From DATMRS01 sp035566015 (lineage in GTDB: Bacteria > Pseudomonadota > Alphaproteobacteria > Sphingomonadales > Sphingomonadaceae), in NCBI GenBank assembly GCA_035566015.1, contig DATMRS010000022.1, positions 248,001 to 312,000 on the forward strand: a DNA stretch of 64,000 nucleotides, in the 5' to 3' direction. The translations under genes and the position numbers were made by a program. Below the pieces are notes generated by a model. That model worked only from the letters and a program-made list of their open reading frames with translations. It did no database searches and was not told where the DNA came from. Positions 1 through 8,753 of this stretch are shown in pieces (positions within the stretch are counted from its first letter, which is position 1; every line of letters begins with the position of its first letter).

Positions 1-1028
1 TCGGATCACGGATCGAGAACGTCGCCGTCTATGGCAATCTCACCTACAATCTCACCGACCGTTTTCGCGTGATCGCGGGCGGGCGCTTTACCCATGATTG
101 GGTGAAGGCGTTCAACCGGCGCACCCCGGCGACCGGCGGCGAAGGTGGCCCGATCCCGGGGCTCGCGGCGGCCGGCGCGGATTATCGCCTCAAGACGAGC
201 AAGAGCGACTTTTCGGGTCGCGCCGGCGTCCAATATGACGTGACCGACGGGCTGATGACCTATGCGACGTTCAGCCAGGGCTATAAAGGCCCCGCGTTCA
301 ACGTCTTCTTCAACCAGAACGCCAATCAGCTCGGCAAGATAGCGGCCGAAACCTCGAACGCCTATGAAGTCGGTTCGAAGTTCCGCACGGCGGACGGGTC
401 ACTGACCTTCAACACCGCTCTGTTCTACGCCAAGTACAAGAATTTCCAGGCGAACAGCTTCGTCAACCTGAACGGGTCGGTCGTCACCCAGCTCACCAAC
501 GCGGGCAGCGTTTCGACCAAGGGCGTCGAGATGGACGCGCTGGTCCGCCCGGCGCGCAACTTCACGATCAATGCCGGGCTGGCCTATACCGACGCGCAGA
601 TCGACAAGTTCAACGTGCCGCCCGGCTCGCCCCCCGGCACGAGCACGCGGCGCGGCGAGCAGCTTCCGCTCGCGCCCAAGTGGAAGGGCAATGTCGGCGC
701 GAACTGGACGATCGAGACGGGCGGCTTCGCCAATGTCGAGATCGGCGCGCAGGTGTCGCTCACCAGCGATCAGGTGTCCTCGCTGGAGGCCAATCCGGTC
801 ACACGGCGCGCGATCACGATCGACGGCTATCAGATCGTCGACGGCAATATCGCGCTGGTCGATCCCAACGGCGTGTGGCGGCTGAACTTCATCGGGCGCA
901 ACCTGTTCGACACCAGCTATGCCTCGCTCATCACGACGGGCGGGCCGGGCGGCAGCTATCGTTACCTGCTGCCGCGGGATGTCGATCGCTATTTCGGCGT
1001 CAACCTGAAGGTCAATTTCGGCCAGTGA
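1..1028 (+). CDS. TonB-dependent receptor, C-terminal part (5' end outside window)
   Basis: The reading frame is open from the left edge and ends at a TGA at 1026-1028, so about 340 residues of the outer-membrane beta-barrel are present. The protein alternates amphipathic strands typical of TonB receptors (for example YATFSQGYKGPAFN, NAYEVGSKFR, NAGLAYTDAQIDKF) and ends in an aromatic-containing last strand, YFGVNLKVNF. Such receptors import iron complexes or glycans across the outer membrane using ExbBD-TonB energy. The plug domain and TonB box lie outside the window, so the substrate cannot be read. The neighbouring catabolic genes make a sugar-derived ligand possible, but that is inference. 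Confidence 0.9.
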   Translation, partial: GSRIENVAVYGNLTYNLTDRFRVIAGGRFTHDWVKAFNRRTPATGGEGGPIPGLAAAGADYRLKTSKSDFSGRAGVQYDVTDGLMTYATFSQGYKGPAFNVFFNQNANQLGKIAAETSNAYEVGSKFRTADGSLTFNTALFYAKYKNFQANSFVNLNGSVVTQLTNAGSVSTKGVEMDALVRPARNFTINAGLAYTDAQIDKFNVPPGSPPGTSTRRGEQLPLAPKWKGNVGANWTIETGGFANVEIGAQVSLTSDQVSSLEANPVTRRAITIDGYQIVDGNIALVDPNGVWRLNFIGRNLFDTSYASLITTGGPGGSYRYLLPRDVDRYFGVNLKVNFGQ

Positions 1029-1054
1029 CGAAACCGGCGGCGCTGTGCTCGGCT

Positions 1055-1096
1055 TTGGAGCATGCTCCAAGTCCACCTGACTTGAAAATGCTCTAG
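1055..1096. terminator. palindrome and hairpin between convergent genes
   Basis: A perfect 16-base palindrome TTGGAGCATGCTCCAA (1055-1070) overlaps a second inverted repeat, CAAGT (1068-1072) with ACTTG (1080-1084). It fills the gap between the convergent TonB receptor and exporter genes, so a bidirectional terminator or transcript-end structure is likely. The outer bases resemble the dispersed GCATTTTC/GAAAATGC-type palindromic repeats of alphaproteobacteria. There is no clear U-tract. Confidence 0.4.
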
Positions 1097-2145
1097 CCGA
1101 TCAACAGCGCCGCCGCGGTCGCCGCGAGCACCAGCGCCACCGTCGTCGCGGCGACGATCACCAGCAGCGGGCGGGGGCCGCCCTCAAGCAGGCTCTGCAT
1201 CGGCGAGCGGATGCCGGTGGCGGTGACGGCGGCGACGAGCAGGCCGGTTGCGGCCTGATTGGCGGCATGACCGACGGCGAGCGGCACGAAGCCCGCCGAA
1301 TTGATCGCGGCGAAGGCGAAGAAGCCGACCACGAACCACGGCACGCCGACCGACGCGCCGCGCCGGCCGTTCTCGCGCGGGAAGAAATAGCCGACCAGCG
1401 CCAAAGTGGGGGCGAGGAGGGCGACGCGGGTGAGCTTGACGATGGCGGCGGTTTCGCCCGCCCCCGTCGAGAAGGAATAGCCCGCGCCCAGCGCCTGCGC
1501 AACATCGTGGACCGCCGCGCCGATCATGAAACCGGCCTGCGTGTCGGTGAAGCCCATATGGTGCGCGAGCAGTGGGTAGAGCACCATCGCCAGCGCGCTC
1601 ATCGCCGAAATGCCGACGAGGACGAGCGCGAGCTGTGCCTGGCCGACGCGCCGCTCGCCCAGCACGGTGGAGAGCGCCATCGCCGCCGACGCTCCGCAGA
1701 TCGCGACCGATCCGCCCGCGAGCGCGCCGAACGCCGCGCCGAAACCCAGCCAGCGCGCCATGACGATGCCCGCCAGCATCGTCACGCTGGCGATGATGAG
1801 GATCGCGCCCAGCGCCACCGGGCCGAGATCGGCGATCTGGCCCAGCGTCACCCGCGCGCCGACCAGCACGATACCGACCCGCAGCAAGGTGCGAGAGGCG
1901 AAGGCGAGGCCGGGGGCGAGGCGCGGATCGGCGCTCAGGAAATTGAGCGCGAGGCCGACGAGCAGCCCCATCAGGGTGAGCGGCGCGCCATAGCGATCGG
2001 AGAGATAGGCCGCCGCCAGCGAAGCGAGCAGCGTCACCAGCAGACCCGGCAGGTGATCGCGCGGGCGGACGGCGGGCGTCGGCTCCAGATCGCCGTAGAG
2101 ATCGGCGGCGGCGGGAAGCGGGTAGGTGGGGCTCGTCTGGGTCAC
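1093..2145 (-). CDS. YeiH/UPF0324-family sulfate (sulfur oxyanion) exporter-like membrane protein
   Basis: About 350 residues with some ten hydrophobic segments, recognisable as the YeiH/UPF0324 putative sulfate exporter family (features such as LASRTLLRVGIVLVGARV, GGSVAICGASAAMA and AAVHDVAQALGAG). I start it at the GTG at 2145 because a GAAAGG Shine-Dalgarno lies 7 bases upstream. The open frame continues to 2427, but those extra residues are basic and unlike the family. It is transcribed divergently from the aldo/keto reductase-monooxygenase pair. The pairing with an SsuD-like desulfonase suggests removal of sulfite or sulfate released inside the cell. Exporter activity is inferred from the family name, for which biochemistry is limited. 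Confidence 0.8.
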   Translation of the reverse strand: MTQTSPTYPLPAAADLYGDLEPTPAVRPRDHLPGLLVTLLASLAAAYLSDRYGAPLTLMGLLVGLALNFLSADPRLAPGLAFASRTLLRVGIVLVGARVTLGQIADLGPVALGAILIIASVTMLAGIVMARWLGFGAAFGALAGGSVAICGASAAMALSTVLGERRVGQAQLALVLVGISAMSALAMVLYPLLAHHMGFTDTQAGFMIGAAVHDVAQALGAGYSFSTGAGETAAIVKLTRVALLAPTLALVGYFFPRENGRRGASVGVPWFVVGFFAFAAINSAGFVPLAVGHAANQAATGLLVAAVTATGIRSPMQSLLEGGPRPLLVIVAATTVALVLAATAAALLIG

Positions 2146-2172
2146 GCGCGGGCCTTTCGATGGGAACGCAGA

Positions 2173-2201
2173 TGGACGAAGCTGTAAGACAGCGTTATCA
2201 T
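2173..2201 (+). promoter_or_regulatory. predicted promoter with embedded LacI-type operator
   Basis: A -35-like TGGACG (2173-2178) and a -10-like TATCAT (2196-2201) are separated by exactly 17 bases. Between and over the -10 lies AGACAGCGTTATCA (2187-2200), an imperfect 14-base palindrome with a central CG, the shape of LacI/GalR-family operators. The identical core GACAGCGTTATC recurs at 9532-9543 in front of the dioxygenase operon. A repressor bound here would block the aldo/keto reductase promoter and possibly the divergent exporter. The regulator gene is not in the window. Confidence 0.5.
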
Positions 2202-2254
2202 ATGGGGGTCGATAATGATCGCGCCGACTGTTCATTCCTCGATTCCGATGGCAT

Positions 2255-3172
2255 ATGACAACGATGACATATCTTCCCGCGCCAGAAAAGACCCGCCCCC
2301 TCGGCAAGAGCGGACTCGTCGTCAGTTCGATCGCCTGGGGCATGTGGCGTTTCGCCGGCGACGACGTCGCGGCGGCGCGGGCGCGTGTCGAGGCGGCGCT
2401 GGCCGCCGGCGTCACCCTGTTCGACACCGCCGACGTCTATGGCCCTGACAATGGCGAGCCCTTCGGCGCGGCGGAAAAGCTGCTGGGCCGCGTGCTGGCG
2501 GAGGATCGCGCGCTGCGCCAGCGCATGACGATCGCGACCAAGGGCGGCATTGTGCTCGGCGTGCCCTATGACAGTTCGGCGCGCGCAATCGCGGCGGCGA
2601 TCGATGCGTCGCTCACCCGCCTCGGCGTCGATCATATCGACCTGTGGCAGATCCACCGGCCCGATATCCTCACCCATCCCGCCGAGGTGGCGCGCGCGCT
2701 TGAGGACGCACATCGGGCCGGCAAGATCGGCGCGGCCGGCGTCTCCAACTATACCGCTTCGCAGGCGGCGGCGCTGATGGCCTGCCTCGATCTGCCGCTC
2801 GTCAGCCATCAGCCCGAATTTTCCGCGCTCTGCCTCGCGCCCATTCCCAACGGCGTCTTCGATCAGGCGATGGCGTACGATATGGCGGTGCTCGCCTGGT
2901 CGCCGCTCGCGGGTGGGCGGCTGGCCAATCCGGGCGATGCACGGGCGCGCGCCGTCGTCGCGCTGCTCGACGCCAAGGCGGAAGAGGCGGGCGTGACGCG
3001 CAGCGCGGCCGCCTATAGCTGGATCATGGCGCACCCCGCGCGCCCGATCCCGATCGCCGGCACGCAGAATCCGGCGCGTATCGCCGAGATTGCCGGCGCC
3101 TATGCGCCCCGCTGGACCCGCACCGAATGGTATGCGGTGCTCCAGGCTTCGATGGGAGAACCCCTGCCATGA
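2255..3172 (+). CDS. aldo/keto reductase (YdhF-like), candidate sugar-aldehyde reductase
   Basis: A 305-residue NAD(P)H-dependent (beta/alpha)8 aldo/keto reductase. The catalytic tetrad is visible as Asp and Tyr in DTADVYG (about residue 60), Lys in IATKGG and His in QIHRPD. The C-terminal half carries the cofactor-binding GTQNPARI segment. The start could be the ATG at 2255 or 2264; neither has a strong ribosome site. Its TGA overlaps the ATG of the monooxygenase (ATGA), so the two are translationally coupled. An AKR beside an SsuD-like desulfonase matches the layout of the sulfo-SMO pathway, where the AKR reduces 6-deoxy-6-oxoglucose to glucose. That role is proposed here, not shown. Confidence 0.88.
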   Translation: MTTMTYLPAPEKTRPLGKSGLVVSSIAWGMWRFAGDDVAAARARVEAALAAGVTLFDTADVYGPDNGEPFGAAEKLLGRVLAEDRALRQRMTIATKGGIVLGVPYDSSARAIAAAIDASLTRLGVDHIDLWQIHRPDILTHPAEVARALEDAHRAGKIGAAGVSNYTASQAAALMACLDLPLVSHQPEFSALCLAPIPNGVFDQAMAYDMAVLAWSPLAGGRLANPGDARARAVVALLDAKAEEAGVTRSAAAYSWIMAHPARPIPIAGTQNPARIAEIAGAYAPRWTRTEWYAVLQASMGEPLP

Positions 3173-4233
3173 CGATGCCGCCTTGCGAAATCAGCTGGTT
3201 TTCCGCGCTGTGCGACGACGATTATGAGTTTCTGGGCCAGCCCGACCCGAAGCTCGCGTCGAGCTGGGAACATTGCCGCGATATCGTCCTTCAGGCAGAG
3301 ACGGGCGGCTTCGACAATATCCTGCTGCCCTCTGGCTATGCACTGGGGATCGACACCACCGCCTTCGCTGCGGCGGTCGCGCCGATGCTGCGAAGGATGC
3401 GGCTGCTGATGGCGGTGCGGGTCGGGGAAAGCTGGCCGCCGCAACTCGCGCGCCAGATCGCGACGATCGACCGGCTGCTCGGCGGGCGACTGACCGTCAA
3501 CATCATCTCATCCGAGATGCCGGGCGAAAGCCTCGCCTCCGCGCCGCGCTACGCGCGCACGGTCGAGGCGATGCATATCCTGAAGACATTGCTCAACGGC
3601 CAGCCGCTCGACCATGATGGCGAGTTCTGGAAACTGAAGCTTGATCCGCCGCGCGTCGGCACCGTCTCGGGCAAGGCGCCGTTGCTCTATTTCGGCGGCC
3701 TCTCGCCCGACGCGCGCGAGGCGGCGGCGAAGGGGTGCGACGTCTATCTGATGTGGCCCGACAGGCAGGAAGCGGTGGCCGAGATCATCGCCGACATGAA
3801 GGCGCGCGCGGCGAAGCATGGTCGCACGCTGCGCTTTGGCTACCGCGCGCATGTCGTGGTGCGCGAGACGGAGGCCGAGGCCCGGACGGCCGCCGAGCGG
3901 CTGCTTTCGAAACTCGACGCCGCGACGGGCGCGGCGATCCGCGCGAAATCGCTCGATTCCAAATCAGCCGGGGTCGCGGCGCAGGCGGCGCTGCGCGAGG
4001 GCGCATCGGATGACGGCTATGCCGAGCCGAACCTGTGGACGGGGATCGGCCGGGCGCGCTCGGGCTGCGGCGCGGCGATCGTCGGCGATCCCGATCAGGT
4101 GCTCGCCAAGCTCGAATCTTATCGCGCGATGGGAATCGAGGCGTTCATCCTCTCCGGCTATCCGCACGCGGCGGAAGCGGACCTGTTCGCCCGGCATGTC
4201 CTGCCGCGCATCGATCATGGGCCGCTGGTGTAA
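3169..4233 (+). CDS. SsuD-like FMNH2-dependent alkanesulfonate monooxygenase (LLM family)
   Basis: A 354-residue bacterial luciferase-like flavin monooxygenase. It resembles SsuD along its length: ISWF near the N terminus, RLTVNIISSEMPGE in the middle (FMN/phosphate region), and a C-terminal SGYPHAAEADLFARHVLP like the SsuD signature SGYPHLEEA. SsuD enzymes cleave C-S bonds of sulfonates using FMNH2 from a separate reductase, giving an aldehyde and sulfite. I start it at the ATG at 3169, which overlaps the AKR stop and follows a GGGAGA ribosome site; the frame extends upstream without support. No flavin reductase gene is in the window. Substrate specificity (sulfoquinovose or another sulfonate) is unknown. 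Confidence 0.88.
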   Translation: MTMPPCEISWFSALCDDDYEFLGQPDPKLASSWEHCRDIVLQAETGGFDNILLPSGYALGIDTTAFAAAVAPMLRRMRLLMAVRVGESWPPQLARQIATIDRLLGGRLTVNIISSEMPGESLASAPRYARTVEAMHILKTLLNGQPLDHDGEFWKLKLDPPRVGTVSGKAPLLYFGGLSPDAREAAAKGCDVYLMWPDRQEAVAEIIADMKARAAKHGRTLRFGYRAHVVVRETEAEARTAAERLLSKLDAATGAAIRAKSLDSKSAGVAAQAALREGASDDGYAEPNLWTGIGRARSGCGAAIVGDPDQVLAKLESYRAMGIEAFILSGYPHAAEADLFARHVLPRIDHGPLV

Positions 4234-4268
4234 CCGGATCAGGGCCGCATACAGCGCTTAAACTCGCC

Positions 4269-4361
4269 CGTCATTCCGACGAAAGTCGGAATCCATGGAG
4301 GCGAGTCGATCCATAATGGGACGAGCCGCGTCCATGGACCCCGGCGTTCGCCGGGGTGACG
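4269..4361. repeat. REPIN-like intergenic palindromic element, copy A
   Basis: A paired-hairpin unit. The first hairpin is ATTCCGAC-GAAA-GTCGGAAT (4273-4292), then CCATGGA, about 45 bases of spacer, TCCATGG, and a second hairpin CCCCGGCG-TT-CGCCGGGG (4339-4356) followed by TGACGG. The same architecture (GTCA, hairpin, CCATGG, spacer, CCATGG, hairpin, TGACGG) recurs at five further places in the window. Confidence 0.75.
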
Positions 4362-4443
4362 GGACAGGGCGGGTTAGCGGTTCAGCGCGTTCGGCGTTCG
4401 CCAAGCGTGGCATGAAGCGGCTCCGCCGGCACCTTAACCCCCT

Positions 4444-4537
4444 CCGTTGTTCCGACGGAAGTCGGAATCCATGGACAGCGACTCGACTTGCAGGGAAGCG
4501 AGCCGAGTCCATGGGCCCCCGCTTTCGCCGGAGTACG
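4444..4537. repeat. REPIN-like intergenic palindromic element, copy B
   Basis: Second copy in the same 308-base gap between the monooxygenase and glpK. The left hairpin is TTCCGAC-GGAA-GTCGGAA (4450-4467) followed by CCATGGA; the right part is CCATGG followed by a degenerate hairpin ending CGCCGGAGTACGG. Nothing else is visible in this gap apart from the ends of the converging genes. Confidence 0.7.
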
Positions 4538-4541
4538 GGAT

Positions 4542-6023
4542 TCAGCGGCTCAGCGTGCGGCCCAGCGCGTCCTGCCAGCCGGCGAGGAGGGTGGCGCGTT
4601 CCGCATCCGCCATCACGGGCTCGAAAGGCGTGATCGCCTGATCGACGGTAGCAAGCCCCTCGATGCCGTCCCAGATGCCGATATGCATGCCGGCGAGGAA
4701 GGCGGCGCCGAGCGCGGTCGCCTCCAGCGCGGCGGGGCGCTCGACGCGAGTTTGCAGGATATTGGCAAGGAAATGGCAGAGCCAGTCATTGCCGGCCATG
4801 CCGCCGTCGACGCGCAACGCGGCGGGCCGGCCCGCGCCGTCGCGCGCCATCGCGTCGAGCAGATCATGCGTCTGATAGGCGACCGATTCGAGCGCGGCGC
4901 GCGCGATGTGCGCCGCCTCGGTGCCGAGAGTCAGGCCCGATATCAGTCCGCGCGCTTCGGCGTCCCAATGCGGCGCGCCGAGGCCGACGAAGGCGGGGAC
5001 GAGATAGACGCCGCCATTGCCGGCGACGCGGGTCGCCATGTCGTCGGTCTGCGAGGCGTGGGTGATGAGGCCGAGGCCGTCGCGCAGCCACTTGATCGCC
5101 GCGCCCGCCACGAAGATCGATCCTTCGACGGCATAGGTCGGCTTGCCGTCGAGGCGGTAGGCGGTAGTGGCGAGCAGGCGGTTGGTCGATCGGACGGCGG
5201 TATCGCCCGTGTTCATCAGCAGGAAGCAGCCGGTGCCGTAGGTGGCCTTCGCCATGCCCGCCGAAAGGCATTGCTGGCCGACGAGCGCGGCCTGCTGATC
5301 GCCCGCGATGCCGGCGACGGGGATGGCGCCGCCGAACAGATCAGGCTCGGTCAGCCCGAACAAGGTGCTGCTGTCGCGCACCTCGGGCAGCAAAGCGGCG
5401 GGTATGTCGAACAGGGATAGCAGGTCCGGGCACCACATCTGGCGATGAATGTCGAACAGGAGCGTGCGGCTGGCGTTGGTGGCGTCGGTGGCGTGGACGC
5501 GGCCGCCCGTGAGCCGCCAGAGCAGGAAGCTGTCGATCGTGCCGAATGCCAGCTCCCCTTTTTCGGCACGCGCGCGGGCACCGGGAATGGTGTCGAGCAG
5601 CCAGCGCAGCTTGGTCGCCGAGAAATAGGGATCGATGATGAGGCCGGTCCGTTCGGTGACGAGGGGTTCATGACCCGCCTCGCGCAGTGCGGCGCAATAA
5701 TCGGCGGTACGACGATCCTGCCAGACGATCGCGTTGTGCAGCGCCTTCCCCGTCGCGCGATCCCACAGCACCGTCGTTTCGCGCTGGTTGGTGATGCCGA
5801 TCGCGGCGGGCGTCGCGCCGGCCTCGGCAATCGCGGCGCGGGCGGTGGCGAGCGTGTCGCGCCAGATGTCCTCGGGATCATGCTCGACCCATCCGGCCTG
5901 CGGATAATGCTGCCGGAACTCGGCCTGCGCGGTGGCGAGTGCATGGCCTGTGGCATCGAAGACGATGCTGCGCGTCGAGGTCGTCCCCTGGTCGATCGCG
6001 AGGATGGTGCGGCTTTCGGCCAT
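4542..6023 (-). CDS. glpK: glycerol kinase
   Basis: 493 residues, the normal FGGY-kinase length. It phosphorylates glycerol to sn-glycerol 3-phosphate with ATP in the cytoplasm. The N-terminal phosphate loop AIDQGTTSTRS (residues 9-19), the substrate region TNQRETTV and NAIVWQDRR, the catalytic Asp in GIAGDQQAALVGQ and the GTGCFLL segment are all present. The ATG at 6023 has an AAGGGAGA ribosome site and lies one base after the glpD stop, so glpK is the last gene of the dioxygenase-transporter-glpD-glpK operon. This operon setting, rather than a glpF/glpR setting, suggests the glycerol comes from a glycoside. Confidence 0.97.
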   Translation of the reverse strand: MAESRTILAIDQGTTSTRSIVFDATGHALATAQAEFRQHYPQAGWVEHDPEDIWRDTLATARAAIAEAGATPAAIGITNQRETTVLWDRATGKALHNAIVWQDRRTADYCAALREAGHEPLVTERTGLIIDPYFSATKLRWLLDTIPGARARAEKGELAFGTIDSFLLWRLTGGRVHATDATNASRTLLFDIHRQMWCPDLLSLFDIPAALLPEVRDSSTLFGLTEPDLFGGAIPVAGIAGDQQAALVGQQCLSAGMAKATYGTGCFLLMNTGDTAVRSTNRLLATTAYRLDGKPTYAVEGSIFVAGAAIKWLRDGLGLITHASQTDDMATRVAGNGGVYLVPAFVGLGAPHWDAEARGLISGLTLGTEAAHIARAALESVAYQTHDLLDAMARDGAGRPAALRVDGGMAGNDWLCHFLANILQTRVERPAALEATALGAAFLAGMHIGIWDGIEGLATVDQAITPFEPVMADAERATLLAGWQDALGRTLSR

Positions 6024-6024
6024 G

Positions 6025-7488
6025 CTATCTCCCTTCCAGATAGGCCGTGAGCCGGGCTTTCGCGTCCGGCCCGCCATGGAGGCCGAGTTTCGAGCGCCGC
6101 CACAAAATATCCTCGGCGGTGCGCGCCCATTCCTGATCGACCAGATAGTCGACCTCGTTTGTGGTGAGGCCGCCGCCCAAATCCGGGCCGCCGATGACGC
6201 GATCGACGCGGGTGCCGTAGGCGCGGGCGAGGCGAGCGGCATTCTCGTCCGCCAGATCGGGCCAGCGGTGGCGCATGTCGGCGGTGAAGGCGGCGAGATC
6301 GGCATGCGGCATATCGCCGCCGGGGAGCGGCGCTTTCGCGGTCCAGGGCGCGCTCATCGGCGGGAGGAAGGGCGCGAGCTTTTCCATCGCATGTTCGGCC
6401 AGCCGGCGATAGGTGGTGATCTTGCCGCCGAAGACGGAGAGCAGTTGCGGCCCCTCGTCCCGGCCGAGCCGCAGCACATAGTCGCGCGTCACTTCCGATG
6501 CCGCGTCGGCGCCGTCGTCATAGAGCGGGCGGATGCCGGCATAGCTGTAAGCCACGTCGCCGGGGGTGATCGCGCGCGTGAAATAGCGGTTGATGCTCTC
6601 GCACAGATAGGCAGTCTCGGCCGCATCGATATGTGGCGCGGCGGGATCGCCGACCCATGCGACATCGGTGGTGCCGACGAGGGTGAAGGCGCGCTCATAG
6701 GGGATTGCGAAGACGATCCGGCCGTCCGGATTCTGGAGGATATAGGCGTGGTCACCGTCGAACAGACGCGGCACGACGATATGGCTGCCCTTGACCAGCC
6801 GGGGCGGGGATTCGGGCGCGGCGTCCGCCACCCAGCCCAGCACCTTGCCCACCCAAGGGCCGGCGGCGTTGACGATCGCGCGCGCCTCGACGCTGCGCTC
6901 GCCGCTGCCGTCGGCGATCGTGACGCGCCAGAAATCGTCGTGACGCTCGGCGGTGAGGAAGCGGGTGCGCGTGGCGATCGTCGCGCCGCGATCGGCGGCG
7001 TCGCGGGCATTGAGGATGGTGAGCCGGGCGTCGTCGACCCGGCAATCGGCATAGGTGAAGCCTTTGGCGATACCGGGGGCGAGCCCCGCGCTCCATCGCG
7101 TGCCTTTCAGCGAAACGCCATGCGAGCCGGGCAGCGTCTTTCGCCCGCCGAGATGATCATAGAGGAACAGGCCGAGGCGGAGCATCCACGCCGGGCGCGT
7201 GCCATGCTTGTGCGGCAGGACGAAGGTGAGCGGCTGGATGAGGTGCGGCGCGATGCCGAGCAGGATTTCCCGCTCGATCAGCGCCTCGCGGACCAGCCGG
7301 AACTCATATTGTTCGAGATAGCGCAGCCCGCCATGGATCAGCTTGGTGCTGGCCGAAGAGGTATGGCTGGCGAGGTCATCCTGCTCGACCAGCAGGACCG
7401 ACAGCCCGCGCCCGGCGGCGTCGCGCGCGATACCCGCGCCGTTGATGCCGCCGCCGACGACGAGCAGATCATAGGCCTTGCCGTTCAT
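6025..7488 (-). CDS. glpD: aerobic glycerol-3-phosphate dehydrogenase
   Basis: 487 residues. It oxidises glycerol 3-phosphate to dihydroxyacetone phosphate and passes electrons to quinone at the cytoplasmic membrane. The N terminus carries the FAD-binding VVGGGINGAGIARDAAGRG (residues 10-28), followed by the family segments SSASTKLIHGGLRYLEQYE and GAKGTR-like substrate loop, and a C-terminal helical domain. The start lies one base after the MFS stop (7490) and the stop sits one base before glpK, so all three are co-transcribed and probably co-translated. Confidence 0.97.
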   Translation of the reverse strand: MNGKAYDLLVVGGGINGAGIARDAAGRGLSVLLVEQDDLASHTSSASTKLIHGGLRYLEQYEFRLVREALIEREILLGIAPHLIQPLTFVLPHKHGTRPAWMLRLGLFLYDHLGGRKTLPGSHGVSLKGTRWSAGLAPGIAKGFTYADCRVDDARLTILNARDAADRGATIATRTRFLTAERHDDFWRVTIADGSGERSVEARAIVNAAGPWVGKVLGWVADAAPESPPRLVKGSHIVVPRLFDGDHAYILQNPDGRIVFAIPYERAFTLVGTTDVAWVGDPAAPHIDAAETAYLCESINRYFTRAITPGDVAYSYAGIRPLYDDGADAASEVTRDYVLRLGRDEGPQLLSVFGGKITTYRRLAEHAMEKLAPFLPPMSAPWTAKAPLPGGDMPHADLAAFTADMRHRWPDLADENAARLARAYGTRVDRVIGGPDLGGGLTTNEVDYLVDQEWARTAEDILWRRSKLGLHGGPDAKARLTAYLEGR

Positions 7489-7489
7489 G

Positions 7490-8746
7490 CTAATGCCCCA
7501 TGGCGAGCGCGGTTTCGCCCCCTTCGGCCGGCCCCATGCGCGGAATCAGCAACTGTATCCAGCCGATCGCCACCAGATAGGAACAGGCGGCGAAGAGGAA
7601 GAGCGGCAGATAGCCATAGCCCGCCGTCAGCAGCAGCCCGGCGATCTTCGCGATCAGCATGCCGCCGAGATTGCCCGAAAAGGCGCCGAAGCTCGTCACC
7701 CGGCCGACCTTGGCGGGCGGCGTCACGTCGGCGATCAGCGCGAAGAGGTTGGTGGAAAAGGCCTGATGCGCGCCGATCGTGAGGCCGAGCAGCGCGACCG
7801 TCATCCAGTAATGGCCGGTATAGAGCGCGAGCGGCACCGGCGTGACCAGCAGCGCCGACACGAGCAGCGATCCCTTGCGGACCGCGCCGACGCTGTGCCC
7901 CGCCTCCAGCAGGCGCGTCGAGATCGCACCGGCGATGAGCGAGCCTGCCGCCCCGCAGCCATAAGCGATGGCGAGCGGCGGGCCGAGTGCCAGCCCTTCG
8001 AGGCCGAAGCTGCGATGGAAGAAATCGGGCATCCAGAACAGCATCAGCCACCAGGTCGCGTCCGACAGCAGCTTGGCGATGGCGATCGCCCAGGTCTGCC
8101 TGTCTTTCAGGATGCTGCCGGGCGCGGCGGGCGGCACGGCGGAGGGCAGGGGAGCGACGGGGGCTTTGCGGTCGCCGAAATCGACGCCCCGGCTCGCGAT
8201 CAGCCAGGCGGCGGCCCAGAGCAGGCCGAGCGCCCCGCCGAGCAGGAAAGCCGAGCGCCAGCCCCAGAGCAAGGCGACGGCGGGGATGATGAGCGGCGTC
8301 ACGATCGCGCCGACGCTGCCCACCGCGTTGGAGATGCCGAAGCCGGTGGCGCGGCGCGCGGGCGGAAAGATCATCGCGATCGTCTTGATCGCGGCGGGCG
8401 TGCCCATCGCCTCGGTCGCGCCAAGGGTGACGCGGCAGAGGATGAACTCGGTCATCGTCCGCGCCCAGCCGTGCGCGAAGGCGGCGAGGCTCCACGCCGC
8501 AACGCCGATCGGATTCGCCCATTTGACGCCCAGGCGATCGACCACCCAGCCGGTGAAGAGGAAGGCCACCGCCGCCGCGCCCTGGAACCAGGCGGCAAGC
8601 GTGCCGTAATCATTGTCGGTCCAGCCGAGTTCGCCCGCTATCTCGGGCTTCAGGACGGCGATGATCTGGCGATCGATCAGGTTCAGGATGCTCGCGCTCA
8701 GCACCAGCGCGAACAGGATATGGCGCCGGGTGGGCGAAAGCGTCAT
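7490..8746 (-). CDS. MFS transporter, anion:cation symporter (ExuT/hexuronate-like) family
   Basis: 418 residues with about 12 membrane segments. The start ASILNLIDRQIIAVLKPEI and the loop GWVVDRLGVKWANPIG are the signatures of the ACS branch of MFS, which includes hexuronate transporters and takes up anionic sugars with protons. It begins 7 bases after the dioxygenase stop and its own stop abuts glpD. An anionic C6-sugar transporter next to desulfonation genes would suit uptake of a sulfosugar such as sulfoquinovose or its glyceryl glycoside; the true substrate is unknown. Confidence 0.88.
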   Translation of the reverse strand: MTLSPTRRHILFALVLSASILNLIDRQIIAVLKPEIAGELGWTDNDYGTLAAWFQGAAAVAFLFTGWVVDRLGVKWANPIGVAAWSLAAFAHGWARTMTEFILCRVTLGATEAMGTPAAIKTIAMIFPPARRATGFGISNAVGSVGAIVTPLIIPAVALLWGWRSAFLLGGALGLLWAAAWLIASRGVDFGDRKAPVAPLPSAVPPAAPGSILKDRQTWAIAIAKLLSDATWWLMLFWMPDFFHRSFGLEGLALGPPLAIAYGCGAAGSLIAGAISTRLLEAGHSVGAVRKGSLLVSALLVTPVPLALYTGHYWMTVALLGLTIGAHQAFSTNLFALIADVTPPAKVGRVTSFGAFSGNLGGMLIAKIAGLLLTAGYGYLPLFLFAACSYLVAIGWIQLLIPRMGPAEGGETALAMGH

Positions 8747-8753
8747 TCCGCCC

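Noticed and set aside
4258..4641. Short open frames in the gap between the monooxygenase and glpK
   Set aside because: They read through two REPIN-like repeats and lack ribosome sites or conserved sequence.
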